A stretch of DNA of 64,000 bases from Methyloglobulus sp. (GCA_013141505.1 JABFQX010000056.1:1-64000), one strand, 5' to 3'; numbered from the stretch's first letter, positions 37,973 to 48,430 are shown. Notes: generated by a model not told the origin, from the sequence alone. Numbers and translations: made by a program.

Positions 37973-40693
37973 ATGCTGAGCAAGCTGGTTAGATTTGTTT
38001 TTGGAAGCCGAAATGACAGGCTTGTTAAGAAAAAGAGGAAGCTGGTTAAAAAGGTTAATGCGCTCAGCGCAGATTACCAAACATTATCTGATGATGCCTT
38101 AAAAGCTAAAACTCAGCAGTTTCGGGATCGTTTAAACCGTGGGGAAAAGTTGGATAACTTAATTCCGGAAGCCTTTGCGGCGGTCAGGGAAGCCTCATCG
38201 CGCGTATTCGGCATGCGTCATTTTGATGTCCAGCTAATTGGCGGCATGATCTTAAATGACGGCAAAATTGCGGAAATGAAGACCGGCGAAGGTAAGACGC
38301 TGATGGCTACTTTGGCGGCCTATCTCAATGCCTTGCCCGGCAAAGGCGTACATGTTGTTACTGTCAACGATTATCTGGCAAAACGGGATTCCGAATGGAT
38401 GGGCAGGGTTTACAGTTTTCTCGGCATGACCACAGGTGTGATTATCAGCCAGATGGAGCATGATGAGCGCAGCAAGTCTTATGCCGCCGATATTACTTAC
38501 GGCACTAACAATGAGTTCGGTTTTGATTATCTGCGCGACAACATGGCCTTCAGCCTGGAGCAAAAAGTTCAGCGTGGGCTGCATTTTGCCGTTGTCGATG
38601 AAGTTGACTCGATCCTGATTGACGAGGCCAGAACGCCGCTGATTATTTCTGGGCCTACCGAAGAAAGCACTGAAGTTTACATAAAAGCCAATGCCATCAT
38701 TCCTTTGCTAAGACGGCAAGAAAAAGAACAAGGCAATGGTGATTACTGGGTGGATGAGAAAGAGCGTCAGGCTTATTTGACCGAGGCAGGCCATGAAAAT
38801 GTAGAAGACTTAATGGTGAAACACGGCTTGATGGTCGAAGGCAGTAGTTTATACGATGCTTCTAATATCAGGTTGATGCATTATTTAAATGCCTCTTTAC
38901 GTGCCCATGCGTTGTTCAAAAAGGATGTGGAATACATCGTCAAGGACGATCAAGTTATTATTGTTGACGAATTTACTGGCCGTATCATGCCGGGTCGGCG
39001 GTGGTCTGAAGGGTTGCATCAAGCGATTGAAGCGAAAGAGCGTGTCACTATCCAGAATGAAAACCAGACGATGGCAACGATCACCTTCCAAAACTATTTC
39101 CGTTTGTACGAAAAACTTTCGGGGATGACCGGAACGGCTGACACCGAAGCCTTCGAGTTGAACAAAATTTATGGTCTCGAAGTCGTTGTCATCCCTACCC
39201 ACCGTAAGATGGTTCGCAAAGATATGGGCGATATGGTGTATTTGACTGCCGACGAAAAGTATAACGCCGTTGCAGAAGACATCAAAAAATGCGTACAGCG
39301 TGGACAGCCGGTGCTGGTAGGTACAACATCAATCGAAAATTCCGAACGGTTGTCAAACTTGCTCAAAAAGCTCAGTGTTACGCATGAAGTGCTCAATGCT
39401 AAACAACACGAACGCGAAGCCCATATAGTCGAACAGGCCGGTATGCCAGGTGCGGTGACTATTGCGACCAATATGGCCGGTCGAGGAACAGATATTGTCT
39501 TGGGCGGTAATTTGGAAGCGGAGTTGTCCGCTTTAGGCAGTGATGCCAGCGATAGCGATAAGGAACGCGTACGTAGCGCATGGCTTGAAAGACACAATCA
39601 AGTGCTTGCCGCAGGTGGATTGCATGTCATTGGTTCCGAGCGCCATGAATCCCGGCGTATCGACAACCAGTTGCGAGGGCGCTCTGGTCGTCAGGGCGAT
39701 CCTGGCTCATCTCGCTTCTACTTGGCGCTGGAAGATGATTTGATGCGAATTTTTGCTTCCGAAAAAGTCGCAGCCTTGATGCAAAAACTCGGTATGGGTG
39801 ACGGTGAAGCCATCGAACATCCCTGGGTTACCCGCTCCATCGAAAACGCCCAACGTAAAGTGGAAAACCGTAACTTCGATATCCGTAAAGAAATCCTTGC
39901 CTATGATGACGTTGCCAATGACCAGCGCAAAGTAGTCTATACACAGCGTAATGAGTTGATGGAAGCCAAGGATATTTCCGACATCGTCGTCGAAATTCGC
40001 AAAGATGTCGTCAACAACCTCATCACCCAGTATATTCCACCCAAAACAATGGAAGAACAATGGGATATAAAAGGTTTGGAAGAACATCTGTATCAGGAGC
40101 TAAATGTTGAAGTCCCGATACGGAAAATGCTCTATGACGATAAACGACTGCAAGAAGCAGGGTTGCGTAGCCGCATCATTGATGTTTTGGGTCAGTTTTA
40201 CAGTCATAAAGAAGAGCAAATGACCACTGATCTTATGCGGCATTTTGAAAAATCGGTCATGCTGCAAGTCCTGGACAACAGTTGGAAAGAGCACCTGACG
40301 GCGATGGATTATTTACGTAAAGGCATCCATCTTAGGGGGTATGCACAAAAAGATCCCAAGCAGGAATACAAGCGTGAAGCCTTCGAAATGTTCACCAGCT
40401 TGCTAGATCACGTCAAATATGAAGTTACTCGGATTTTGTTCAGGGTGCAAGTCCGGCAGGAAGAGGATGTCCAAGCAATGGACGAGCAAATGCAGGCTCC
40501 CAGAGAAATGCATTATGAACATGCCGAAGTGTCGGCCTTGGGTGAGCATAATCCGGAAGTAGCTCTCGAAGAAATGCCAGTCGTACTTTCTGCCCAGCCT
40601 TTCGTAAGGGAAGCGAACAAGGTAGGGCGTAACGATCCGTGTCCGTGCGGCTCAGGCAAGAAGTTTAAGCAGTGTCATGGGAAGTTAGATTAA
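37973..40693 (+). CDS. secA: Preprotein translocase ATPase SecA
   Basis: The 906-residue protein has the SecA order: Walker A region [29 protein letters not shown]-type strand, [19 protein letters not shown] (DEAD-type), [15 protein letters not shown], and [21 protein letters not shown]. The C-terminus carries the zinc site [14 protein letters not shown] that binds SecB. It drives Sec-dependent export at the inner membrane. It lies alone after the dcw-lpxC-dciA segment. Confidence 0.98.
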   Translation: MLSKLVRFVFGSRNDRLVKKKRKLVKKVNALSADYQTLSDDALKAKTQQFRDRLNRGEKLDNLIPEAFAAVREASSRVFGMRHFDVQLIGGMILNDGKIAEMKTGEGKTLMATLAAYLNALPGKGVHVVTVNDYLAKRDSEWMGRVYSFLGMTTGVIISQMEHDERSKSYAADITYGTNNEFGFDYLRDNMAFSLEQKVQRGLHFAVVDEVDSILIDEARTPLIISGPTEESTEVYIKANAIIPLLRRQEKEQGNGDYWVDEKERQAYLTEAGHENVEDLMVKHGLMVEGSSLYDASNIRLMHYLNASLRAHALFKKDVEYIVKDDQVIIVDEFTGRIMPGRRWSEGLHQAIEAKERVTIQNENQTMATITFQNYFRLYEKLSGMTGTADTEAFELNKIYGLEVVVIPTHRKMVRKDMGDMVYLTADEKYNAVAEDIKKCVQRGQPVLVGTTSIENSERLSNLLKKLSVTHEVLNAKQHEREAHIVEQAGMPGAVTIATNMAGRGTDIVLGGNLEAELSALGSDASDSDKERVRSAWLERHNQVLAAGGLHVIGSERHESRRIDNQLRGRSGRQGDPGSSRFYLALEDDLMRIFASEKVAALMQKLGMGDGEAIEHPWVTRSIENAQRKVENRNFDIRKEILAYDDVANDQRKVVYTQRNELMEAKDISDIVVEIRKDVVNNLITQYIPPKTMEEQWDIKGLEEHLYQELNVEVPIRKMLYDDKRLQEAGLRSRIIDVLGQFYSHKEEQMTTDLMRHFEKSVMLQVLDNSWKEHLTAMDYLRKGIHLRGYAQKDPKQEYKREAFEMFTSLLDHVKYEVTRILFRVQVRQEEDVQAMDEQMQAPREMHYEHAEVSALGEHNPEVALEEMPVVLSAQPFVREANKVGRNDPCPCGSGKKFKQCHGKLD

Positions 40694-40863
40694 CCGTCAT
40701 TCCATAAGAAGGCCGCCAAGGATGGCGGGAAATACGGTGGTAATTAGGGAACTACTTGAGCCGCTTACCGACAAAATACCCAACTACGGGTATTGTAAAT
40801 TCTCAGATAAGCGGGTAGTTCATGTACCCTACCTTGCTGGTAGGTTGGCAACTAATAGAAAGT

Positions 40864-42081
40864 TCATTTTTCAGGATTAAGGCTGTTAAGGAACCGCACT
40901 ATAGCCAACCCAAGCTCATGAGCCATATTTACTGGCACTGCATTACCAATCTGCTTGTATTGCGCGGTCAACGGCCCTGAAAATTGCCAATCATCCGGGA
41001 AGGTCTGTATTCGGGCGTATTCCCTCACGGTAAAGGGTCGAGTTTCGGCAGGATGGCAGCGTTCAGTTTGTTTTTGGGCGGGCGCGCAGGTCAACGTCAG
41101 GCTAGGCTCATTCCAACTCATTCGCCGTGCCATGCCTGTTTTACCTCCGCCTAGGTAAAAACTTTTTTTCATATAGTCTATTTGCACATCTATCGGTAAA
41201 TCACGCCAGTAACCACCCTCTGGGACTTGTTCCATTACGGCTTTTTTTCCAGGCGGGTAAGTTTGTCCGGGTGATTCTGGGACATCACAAGGAAATAATT
41301 CACCCGCGCACAAGGCATCTTTAATGGTATAGATTCTCTGATATTCACGCGGCCAGTTAAATTTATGTTTAGACAAGTCGTTACGTATGCCGACTAAAAT
41401 CAAGCGTTCCCGCTTTTGTGGGACGCGATAGAAAAGGGCTTTTATCAGATGGGGTTCTAATAACTGGTAACCTAATTCATCAATGACAGACTTGATATTT
41501 TCTAAAGTGCGGCCATTATCGTGGGTAAGTAACCCCCGCACGTTTTCGGCCATGAAAAGCTTGGGTTGGGTTTCTTTGATAGCCCGTGCAAACTCGAAAA
41601 ACAGTGTTCCCCTAGCATCTTCAAATCCCATTTTTTTACCGGCATAACTGAAGGCTTGGCAAGGGAAGCCACCCGTAATGACATCAATTTTATTTTTGTA
41701 AGAAGAAAAATCGATATTGGCAATGTCGCCACAAACAACCTGCCAGTTTGGACGGTTAGCTTGTAGGGTCGCACAGGCATTTTTGTCAATTTCGTTGAGC
41801 AGTACGGTATGCAGTCCGGCTTTTTCCAAACCTATCGCAAGTCCACCTGCTCCGGCAAAGAGTTCGATAGTTTTATAGGTGTTCGTTGCTGTGGGGATTT
41901 GGCGTTCGGAATCATCAAAGATGAAATGTAATTTATCAAATTGCCTGAGTTGCTCTTTGCTATAAAAGCCGTGATTATTTGTTGAGTTTCGGATAGGCGT
42001 GAGCTTGCCATTGCTATCCCAACGGCGCAATGTTTCTTTAGAGATTCCTAGCATATCAGCAAGTTGTGCTACAGAATACAT
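40864..42081 (-). CDS. DNA cytosine-5 methyltransferase with N-terminal MerR-like HTH
   Basis: From the ATG at 42081 the product has 405 residues. A GTG at 42120 is in frame but overlaps a good TATAAT box, so the shorter form is preferred. Residues 1-55 form a MerR-type helix-turn-helix (MYSVAQLADMLGISKETLRRWD). The methyltransferase motifs follow: I (ELFAGAGGLAIGLEKAG), IV (GGFPCQAFS with the catalytic Cys), VI (ENVRGL), VIII (QKRERLILVGIR) and X (QIGNAVPVNMA). It protects host DNA from the nuclease nearby. The HTH may let it repress its own operon. The target is likely the GGNCC type if the neighbour is truly Eco47II-like. Confidence 0.9.
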   Translation of the reverse strand: MYSVAQLADMLGISKETLRRWDSNGKLTPIRNSTNNHGFYSKEQLRQFDKLHFIFDDSERQIPTATNTYKTIELFAGAGGLAIGLEKAGLHTVLLNEIDKNACATLQANRPNWQVVCGDIANIDFSSYKNKIDVITGGFPCQAFSYAGKKMGFEDARGTLFFEFARAIKETQPKLFMAENVRGLLTHDNGRTLENIKSVIDELGYQLLEPHLIKALFYRVPQKRERLILVGIRNDLSKHKFNWPREYQRIYTIKDALCAGELFPCDVPESPGQTYPPGKKAVMEQVPEGGYWRDLPIDVQIDYMKKSFYLGGGKTGMARRMSWNEPSLTLTCAPAQKQTERCHPAETRPFTVREYARIQTFPDDWQFSGPLTAQYKQIGNAVPVNMAHELGLAIVRFLNSLNPEK

Positions 42082-42111
42082 ATTTGAAGGACGGTGTAGT
42101 ACATTGGCTTT

Positions 42112-42117
42112 ATTATA
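42112..42117 (-). promoter_or_regulatory. TATAAT box of the methyltransferase gene
   Basis: On the minus strand a perfect TATAAT lies 30 nt upstream of the ATG at 42081. The -35 region is poor, as in promoters that need an activator. The region up to 42180 is shared with the divergent vsr gene, a natural site for control by the methyltransferase HTH. Confidence 0.45.
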
Positions 42118-42180
42118 CACTTCAACTGAAAACTACTGTTACCGACTCCGGTAAAACCATGGCAATCAGCGGGGAACGAA

Positions 42181-42645
42181 TTGACTGACCGTATTGATAA
42201 GGACACCCGTTCACGGATTATGTCGGCTGTCCGAAGCCATGGGACACGCCCTGAAAAACAGGTGCGCTCTGCACTGCATCGGCAAGGTTTCCGATTCCGG
42301 TTGCAGATTAAGCAATTGCCTGGGACACCCGACTTGGTTTTGCGTAAATACAAGGCGGTAATCTTTATCAATGGTTGTTTCTGGCATCAACATCAAAACT
42401 GTAAGGCTTCACATATCCCCAAAACCCGCAGCGAATTTTGGCAGAAAAAATTTGCCCGTAATGAGCTTAGAGACCAGAAAGTATTGTACCAACTGAAAAT
42501 AATGGGTTGGAGGGTCGCTATATTATGGGAATGTGGTTTGAGCAAAAAACAGCAGGAAGCGACTATAAAACGATTGGCTTTATGGCTTAGATGGGGCGGG
42601 GAATATCTTGAAATTCCTGTCTATGATGAATTTACCGAGCAATAG
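42181..42645 (+). CDS. vsr: Very-short-patch repair endonuclease Vsr
   Basis: The 154-residue product begins at TTG 42181 (TDRIDKDTRSRIMSAVRSHG), which matches the start of known Vsr proteins. Motifs are GTPDLVLRKYKAVIFINGCFWHQH, with the catalytic Asp and His residues, and RSEFWQKKF. Vsr nicks T:G mismatches that arise when 5-methylcytosine deaminates, so it belongs with the C5-methyltransferase. It is divergent from that gene. Its stop codon directly abuts that of the nuclease gene. Confidence 0.93.
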   Translation: MTDRIDKDTRSRIMSAVRSHGTRPEKQVRSALHRQGFRFRLQIKQLPGTPDLVLRKYKAVIFINGCFWHQHQNCKASHIPKTRSEFWQKKFARNELRDQKVLYQLKIMGWRVAILWECGLSKKQQEATIKRLALWLRWGGEYLEIPVYDEFTEQ

Positions 42646-43347
42646 TCAGCCAAATGCTTTATGGAAAAAATCGTGGGCAAACTCGCGATTGGAAAATTTG
42701 TAGCCGGAATTTTCCTCAATAATGTCCGGCAGCACGGCAAAAAGCTGGCTAAGGGCATCGGGTATGCCCGTCACCAAGCCATAAAAACTGTAGCCGTCAA
42801 TTTGGCGGATCAGCGGGTTTGCCTTGCGCTGTTGGCCTTGTTCGCGATCCGATGGGGTGAATTCCTTATCATAACGCTGCCCACCTTTTGGGATGACTTC
42901 GACGTAATAGCCGGTAAAGCCTTTATATTGATGACCTTTGGTCATGACCTGCATTTCAAGATGGTCATAGATTTTGACTTGGTCAGAGCCTTTTACCGTA
43001 TTGTATTTGTTTTTAACTTCGGCGATTACCTTATGGTTTTCACTGACCAAATCAACAACACCGCCAGTTCCTGTATCCCTCCAATCCTTTACTAACCCAA
43101 GAATCCGCTGATGAAAAGCACCGACATGGTTTTGTAAGGTTTTTTGTATTTGACGGTTTTTCTCGCCAATTTCCCATGCTGTTTCATCGACATCAAAACC
43201 GGATATTTCAAAAAGTACAGCAAATGGATCGATGACATTGCGAGTGAAATTGCTCTCAGATTTTAGCTTTGCGGCTTTGGCAATGGTCAATAAATGGCGC
43301 ACTTCTTGATTAAGTGCATCATCAGGTATAAAGCTGAGTTTAGGCAT
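42646..43347 (-). CDS. Type II restriction endonuclease (Eco47II-like)
   Basis: The 233-residue protein has a PD-(D/E)XK-type centre: GGVVDLVSENHKVIAEVKNKYNT, with Asp, Glu and Lys spaced as in that fold. Overall form resembles the Eco47II/Sau96I family that cuts GGNCC, judged from memory. Its place beside a C5-methyltransferase and Vsr supports a type II system. The gene is convergent with vsr with no base between the stop codons. Recognition sequence is inferred only. Confidence 0.75.
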   Translation of the reverse strand: MPKLSFIPDDALNQEVRHLLTIAKAAKLKSESNFTRNVIDPFAVLFEISGFDVDETAWEIGEKNRQIQKTLQNHVGAFHQRILGLVKDWRDTGTGGVVDLVSENHKVIAEVKNKYNTVKGSDQVKIYDHLEMQVMTKGHQYKGFTGYYVEVIPKGGQRYDKEFTPSDREQGQQRKANPLIRQIDGYSFYGLVTGIPDALSQLFAVLPDIIEENSGYKFSNREFAHDFFHKAFG

Positions 43348-43463
43348 GTTTTTTAAAAATTACATTTTATCTATGGATAAGAAATTATCGTTTTTCAATC
43401 AATCGGCTCACGAAGCAACAAAAAGGCATCCAAATTTTATCCTGACTCAATCAAGGTATAAAA

Positions 43464-43670
43464 TTAGTCGGCGGCAGAGCCTGATCCATTTTCTTTTTCG
43501 GCAGCTTTCATTCGTTCGGTGGCAAGCGCTGTGGCTTTGTTGATGTCGTCCGTTGTTTTATCGATAATTTGTCTAGAAACAGTACTTATAGTAGGTGAAG
43601 GTTGTTTTTCTTTTTCGCAGCCTGTTAGGGTAAACGCGAATACCAAGCAAAAAAGCAGTAATTTACACAA
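43464..43670 (-). CDS. Small lipoprotein
   Basis: The 68-residue protein has a lipoprotein signal peptide (KLLLFCLVFAFTLTGC, lipobox LTGC). The mature part is helical and charged (IIDKTTDDINKATALATERMKAAEKENG) and would be a short periplasmic coil. AGGAGA lies just upstream on the minus strand. Function is unknown; it lies between the restriction island and the symporter genes. Confidence 0.65.
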   Translation of the reverse strand: MCKLLLFCLVFAFTLTGCEKEKQPSPTISTVSRQIIDKTTDDINKATALATERMKAAEKENGSGSAAD

Positions 43671-44345
43671 GTTATTCTCCTGAAATGGTTTGGGGCGGTG
43701 GGATTATGTATTGAAACCATGCGCTTGTAGTGTAGTCTAGTCGCCTGATTTTATATTGCGTTTTTAGTTATTGTATTGCTATTTGTTATGTTGCTTTATT
43801 AGTTCATCTCTAATAACTGACCTTTGACCACTGAAATCCGGTCATTGACCATGTCCCCCTATTACCCCGCTTATGTTTTATCCATAATAATTTCCAACCC
43901 ATTGATTAGCATGGTTCAGCTTGAATAATAACTAGGGGAAAATTGTTACACTAGGCGTTTTTAAACTAAGTGCTTTTAAGTAGGAAAACATGTTTATTGA
44001 GAATTGATTGAAATACTTGGTAGTGGGTTAAACATGTGTTTTTTAATGAACTTGTTGGCTTCATAACCTAAAGATCATTTCTGCCCTTGAGGGTACGATT
44101 GCCTATGAGTCGGGGGTATTTTGGAGTGACAAACCTAGGTTTGTCACTCCGCCCAATATTAATTTACAGGTTTAACCTACTGTCGAAATACTCAATAAAA
44201 GAAAAGTTTTCATCAGGAGTAGGTTTTGTAAATTGGTGGCACTTATCTCAGCCTTCGGTTGAACTGGCATCAAAATATAGGCATTAGCGACACATTACGT
44301 CCACTCTGTTACAGTTACTCAAATACAATCAATAAGGTGCAAAGC
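43671..44345. other. Gene-free region before the symporter genes
   Basis: No gene is supported in these 675 bp. It is AT-rich and includes one perfect palindrome (listed separately). The first 100 bp hold the small lipoprotein promoter on the minus strand. Frames that could extend the symporter upstream lack conserved sequence. Confidence 0.5.
44123..44150. repeat. Perfect 28-bp palindrome
   Basis: GGAGTGACAAACCT is followed directly by its exact reverse complement. It could form a 12- to 13-bp hairpin in RNA or serve as a dimer-protein site. It lies 196 bp upstream of the symporter start. No second copy was seen in the window. Confidence 0.6.
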
Positions 44346-45611
44346 ATGACTACTCATCCACACGTTCAAAAACCGAACCGGCAAACGCTTTATGTTGTGA
44401 TTGCCCTTGTGCTGGGCATAGTGGTTGGCGAATGGCTTAATCTGACGTTCAACGATTCAGGTGTCATCAACCCGGATTCTACGTTAAACCAGATTATTTC
44501 AGTATTTAAAGTGCTGACTGAAATTTTTTTGCGGCTGGTTAAAATGATTATCGCGCCATTGGTGATCTCAACGCTGGTTGTGGGCATGGCTAAAATGGGC
44601 GACATTAATACGGTTGGGCGTATTGGCATCAAGGCGTTGTTGTGGTTTTTTTCGGCATCCATTTTCAGTTTGCTATTAGGCATGTTGCTTGTGAATGTAC
44701 TGTCGCCGGGCAGTTTATTACATATCGACTTGCCATCAGTCGGGGCTGATACCGGGCTGCCTGACGTTAAGCCGACCCTCAGCACATTTGCCGCACATAT
44801 CTTTCCGAAAAGCGTGGTGGAGGCGATGGCCGATAACGAAATCTTGCAAATCGTGGTGTTCTCGATGTTTTTCGGCGTAGCCTGTGCTTCATTGGGCGAG
44901 TTGGCGCAACCGATGGTTAAGTTGCTGGATTCGCTGACGCACATCATGTTGAAAGTCACCAGTTATGTCATGCACTATGCGCCCGTGGCGGTATTTTCGG
45001 CGATGGCTTCGGTTATCGCGCAGCATGGCATCGGCGTGTTGCTGACTTACGGCAAATTTATCGGCGAGTTTTATTTTGGCTTGTTATTGCTTTGTACCTT
45101 TTTGGGTTGTTTTGCATTCTTGTTTATAGGGCGAAGAATTTTGTCCTTAATCAGCCACATCCGTGAACCGATGTTACTTGCATTCGGCACCGCCAGTAGC
45201 GAGAGCGCTTATCCTAAGCTGTTGCAACAACTGGAACGCTTTGGGTGTGATGAAAAAGTCTGCGGTCTGGTATTGCCCTTGGGCTATTCCTTTAACCTTG
45301 ACGGCAGCATGATGTATATGACCTTCGCCGTGCTGTTTATTGCCCAGGCTTACGGCATTGATATGCCGCTTGCCGACCAGCTTTTGATGTTGTTGGTCTT
45401 GCTGTTTACCAGCAAAGGCGTTGCCGGTGTGCCGAGAGCCTCTTTGATCGTGATTTCCGCTACCTTGTCGATGTTCAAAATCCCCGAAGCCGGATTGTTG
45501 CTGTTACTTGGCATCGACCAAATTCTGGACATGGGTCGGAGTGCGACGAATGTATTTGGGAATAGTGTGGCTTCGGCGGTGATTAGTAAATGGGAAAAGG
45601 CGTTGAAATAG
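44346..45611 (+). CDS. Dicarboxylate/amino acid:cation symporter (DAACS family)
   Basis: The ATG at 44346 gives 421 residues. About eight transmembrane segments and two re-entrant hairpins are seen, with the family motifs [16 protein letters not shown] (HP1 serine stretch), [13 protein letters not shown], and [19 protein letters not shown]. It would import C4-dicarboxylates or glutamate with protons or sodium. The substrate is undecided. A second family member follows after 31 bp; the two are clearly diverged, not a recent duplicate. Confidence 0.85.
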   Translation: MTTHPHVQKPNRQTLYVVIALVLGIVVGEWLNLTFNDSGVINPDSTLNQIISVFKVLTEIFLRLVKMIIAPLVISTLVVGMAKMGDINTVGRIGIKALLWFFSASIFSLLLGMLLVNVLSPGSLLHIDLPSVGADTGLPDVKPTLSTFAAHIFPKSVVEAMADNEILQIVVFSMFFGVACASLGELAQPMVKLLDSLTHIMLKVTSYVMHYAPVAVFSAMASVIAQHGIGVLLTYGKFIGEFYFGLLLLCTFLGCFAFLFIGRRILSLISHIREPMLLAFGTASSESAYPKLLQQLERFGCDEKVCGLVLPLGYSFNLDGSMMYMTFAVLFIAQAYGIDMPLADQLLMLLVLLFTSKGVAGVPRASLIVISATLSMFKIPEAGLLLLLGIDQILDMGRSATNVFGNSVASAVISKWEKALK

Positions 45612-45642
45612 ATGGGCGTTGAACTTTAATGTGGTATCCGAC

Positions 45643-46926
45643 ATGAACCGAAATTCAACACATCAAGCTAATAAAAAACTCCACCAACACCTTTATTTCC
45701 AGGTGCTGACCGCAATTACCCTCGGTATTTTACTCGGTCATTTTTATCCTGAAACAGCGGTAAATATGAAACCCTTGGGTGACGGTTTCATCAAGCTCAT
45801 CAAGATGATTATCGCACCGATCATTTTCTGCACCGTGGTAACGGGTATTGCCGGGATGCAGGAGATGGATAAGGTCGGCCGTGTCGGCGTTAAGGCGCTG
45901 CTTTATTTTGAGGTGGTAAGTACGTTGGCGCTGATTATCGGCTTGCTGGTCGTCCATATCATCAAGCCCGGTGTGGGTATGAATGTCGATGCCAGCGCAC
46001 TGGACACCAAAGGTCTCGCTACCTATACGGAGGCCGCAAAGACGCACGGCGTAGTTGATTTCCTGCTCAATATTATTCCTTCCAGTGTGATCGATGCCTT
46101 TGCCAAGGGCGATATCTTGCAGGTATTGCTGTTTTCATTGCTGTTCGGCTTTTCCCTCGCCGCGATGAAAGGTACGGGGGCAGAAGTGATGAACTTCATT
46201 AGTAAAGTTTCACACGTCTTGTTTGGTATCGTAGAGACGATAATGAAGCTCGCGCCCATCGGTGCTTTCGGGGCGATGGCCTATACGATTGGTAAGCACG
46301 GAGTGGCCTCACTTTTGCCATTGGCTTCATTAATGGGCAGTTTCTACCTAACCTGTTTGTTGTTTATTTTTGGCGTGTTGGGGTTGATTGCGCGGCTTAC
46401 AGGCTTCAGCATTCTGCGATTTATTGTCTATATCAAGGATGAGCTGTTGATTGTATTAGGCACGTCATCGTCAGAATCGGTCTTGCCGCGCATTATGACT
46501 AAATTGGAAAAATTAGGCTGTTCCAAATCGGTGGTTGGGCTGGTTATTCCTACAGGCTATTCGTTCAACCTTGACGGTACGTCGATTTATCTGGCAATGG
46601 CGGCAATCTTCATCGCCCAGGCGACCAATACACCCTTAACCCTAACACAGGAGTTAACCTTGCTTGGTGTCTTGTTGCTTACATCTAAAGGCGCGGCAGG
46701 AGTTACCGGTAGCGGCTTTATTACCTTAGCAGCAACGCTTTCAACCGTGCCGACCATTCCTGTCGCTGGACTGGCGTTGATACTCGGAATTGACCGCTTC
46801 ATGTCCGAAGCACGTGCATTGACCAACCTGATTGGCAATGGTGTAGCCACAATAGTTGCTGCGAAATGGGAAAATGAGTTGAATGAAGAACAGCTTGCTG
46901 CTGAGTTAAATGCTGAGACTAAATAA
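45643..46926 (+). CDS. dctA: C4-dicarboxylate transporter DctA
   Basis: The ATG at 45643 gives 427 residues. The sequence follows DctA closely: [65 protein letters not shown] and [15 protein letters not shown]. It is an inner-membrane symporter for succinate, fumarate and malate. It is downstream of another DAACS gene by 31 bp and is probably cotranscribed. A TTG at 45619 is less likely as a start. Confidence 0.9.
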   Translation: MNRNSTHQANKKLHQHLYFQVLTAITLGILLGHFYPETAVNMKPLGDGFIKLIKMIIAPIIFCTVVTGIAGMQEMDKVGRVGVKALLYFEVVSTLALIIGLLVVHIIKPGVGMNVDASALDTKGLATYTEAAKTHGVVDFLLNIIPSSVIDAFAKGDILQVLLFSLLFGFSLAAMKGTGAEVMNFISKVSHVLFGIVETIMKLAPIGAFGAMAYTIGKHGVASLLPLASLMGSFYLTCLLFIFGVLGLIARLTGFSILRFIVYIKDELLIVLGTSSSESVLPRIMTKLEKLGCSKSVVGLVIPTGYSFNLDGTSIYLAMAAIFIAQATNTPLTLTQELTLLGVLLLTSKGAAGVTGSGFITLAATLSTVPTIPVAGLALILGIDRFMSEARALTNLIGNGVATIVAAKWENELNEEQLAAELNAETK

Positions 46927-46949
46927 AATTAGTCGGCTGGCAGAAACGA

Positions 46950-47138
46950 AAAATGCATCTCCCACCTGTGCCGATATGTGCTTTCGTCCTTGAACCGGAG
47001 GTTCAAGTGGGGACAGGGTCGTTAAATCAGGCTTCTCGTCGAAACGGGCATGCACACCATTAGCGATTATTTGCCCCCGGGGTTATTACAGGTTCAGGAA
47101 ACACCCAGCACACTGTCAAACACTGCAGGAGATACAGG
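46950..47138 (-). ncRNA. ssrS: 6S RNA
   Basis: The minus strand downstream of zapA carries a sequence resembling 6S RNA. It shows GTGCATGCCCGTTTCGACG, then GAGAAGCCT, then the hairpin CTTGAACC-TCC-GGTTCAAG (46989-47007), in the same order as E. coli ssrS. The ends pair (ATCTCC near 47130 with GGGAGAT near 46957), and ATTTTTCG follows the 3' end. The gene order zapA-ssrS is also that of E. coli. 6S RNA mimics an open promoter and holds sigma-70 RNA polymerase. Ends are approximate to 5 bp. Confidence 0.85.
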
Positions 47139-47157
47139 TCTATAGTTTACCCCGGTT

Positions 47158-47460
47158 TTAATCTTTTTCCAGAGCGTTTTCAATTTTAATCATCATTGAA
47201 GTAAAACAGTCTTTCCAGCTTTGGTTAAGTGCGATTGGGCTTTGTTTTTTTAGCGTCTGTAATTCGTGGCTTAAATTAAGCGCTGCCATAACGGCAATCC
47301 GCTCAGGACCGCTGACTTTACCGGAGTCGCGCATTTTACACATCTGCGTGTCCAGGTCACTGGCCGATTTAATAAGATTGTCCTGTTCACCCGACTCACA
47401 GACAATTTTGTACTCTTTGCCCATGATAGTGACTGATACGGTTTGCGGTTTATTGTTCAT
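47158..47460 (-). CDS. zapA: Cell division protein ZapA
   Basis: The product has 100 residues from the ATG at 47460. It begins NNKPQTVSVTIMGKEYKIVCE, with the typical compact N-terminal domain, and continues into a helical coil (ERIAVMAALNLSHELQTLKK). ZapA tetramers bundle FtsZ filaments. It overlaps the upstream zapB-like gene by 1 nt (TGATG). 6S RNA lies directly downstream, as in E. coli. Confidence 0.92.
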   Translation of the reverse strand: MNNKPQTVSVTIMGKEYKIVCESGEQDNLIKSASDLDTQMCKMRDSGKVSGPERIAVMAALNLSHELQTLKKQSPIALNQSWKDCFTSMMIKIENALEKD

Positions 47461-47699
47461 CAACCTTGCCCCATCGTTTTCAGGCGTGAGATCATCGCTT
47501 CAACCCGATTCCTAGCCAGCGTGGTTTTTTCAACTAGCGCCGCTTTTTCCTTAAGCCAATCATGTTGCTTGCTTTTTAGCGATTCATTTTCATGTTTGAC
47601 GGAGTTGTATTGCTCTATTAATTGATCCAGCTTCTTTTCAAGCTCCCTGATGTCTAGCGATTGGCTATCCAAGGAAGGATAGGGTTGTTTTTCTGTCAT
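47460..47699 (-). CDS. ZapB-like coiled-coil protein (TIGR02449 type)
   Basis: The 79-residue protein is mostly one coiled coil (ELEKKLDQLIEQYNSVKHENESLK) and ends in NRVEAMISRLKTMGQG. It belongs to the small family usually found directly before zapA in gammaproteobacteria. Its stop overlaps the zapA start by 1 nt. A role with ZapA and FtsZ is inferred from context and similarity to ZapB. Confidence 0.85.
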   Translation of the reverse strand: MTEKQPYPSLDSQSLDIRELEKKLDQLIEQYNSVKHENESLKSKQHDWLKEKAALVEKTTLARNRVEAMISRLKTMGQG

Positions 47700-47885
47700 A
47701 GCATCACTTATTGAAGTTACGTGGACAACGGCTAATTGTGGTTGTGGCTTGCTAGTTGCTGAACCAATGGCAAACTGAGATTAAGGGGATGCAGCAATAA
47801 TGCCTTCACTTAAGGATTAACAATTTTGCGATAAATGGTAGCATAAGCCCCTTACATTCTAGTACATTTATACTATTTCACCGAA

Positions 47886-48416
47886 ATGCTCTACCAAGAT
47901 ATCAATACAATAGTTGTAAAAACGAACAGTGAACTCTCGGCGGCGGAAGCCCAAGGCATGGCGGCAGGTATGCTGTGTGTTAAAAGCGGAACTCAAACCG
48001 AGTTTTGGTTACAGGAGATCTTGCAAGATAACCATAAGGCGACAGAAGATGATATAGCGTTTCTGGCAAATCTGTTTGCGGAAACACGAAGCCTGTTATG
48101 CAGTGATGAATTCGAGTTTGAGCTATTGTTGCCTGATGAAGATTGTTCTTTTAGTGAACAGGTCGATGCGTTGGGGCAATGGTGTCAGGGATTTTTATAT
48201 GGTTTAGGCGCCGCCACCACTACATCATCATGGTCGGAAGAAGTGCGGGAAATCGTTAAGGATATTGCCGAATGCACCAAGCTCGAAGTGGGTGAAGAAG
48301 ACGAAGATGCCGAAAATGACATTATGGAAATTACTGAGTATCTTCGCGCTGCCGTCATTTTTTTGCGTACCGAACTCAACATTGACACCAGTGACACCAG
48401 TGACACCATTCATTAA
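47886..48416 (+). CDS. ygfB: UPF0149/YgfB family protein
   Basis: The 176-residue acidic helical protein has LSAAEAQGMAAGMLC near the N-terminus and QWCQGFLYGLG in the middle, both typical of YgfB. The place before pepP-ubiH is the E. coli order. It has no known catalytic motif; in Pseudomonas YgfB acts on gene regulation of beta-lactam resistance, which I state from memory. The C-terminus carries three 9-bp repeats (48384-48410) that encode DTSDTSDT, so tail length could vary. Confidence 0.9.
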   Translation: MLYQDINTIVVKTNSELSAAEAQGMAAGMLCVKSGTQTEFWLQEILQDNHKATEDDIAFLANLFAETRSLLCSDEFEFELLLPDEDCSFSEQVDALGQWCQGFLYGLGAATTTSSWSEEVREIVKDIAECTKLEVGEEDEDAENDIMEITEYLRAAVIFLRTELNIDTSDTSDTIH

Positions 48417-48430
48417 GCATTAGGAAACGC

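Noticed and set aside
42082-42120. Longer start (GTG at 42120) of the methyltransferase
   Set aside because: The extra 13 codons have no conserved sequence and overlap a TATAAT box, so the start at 42081 is preferred.
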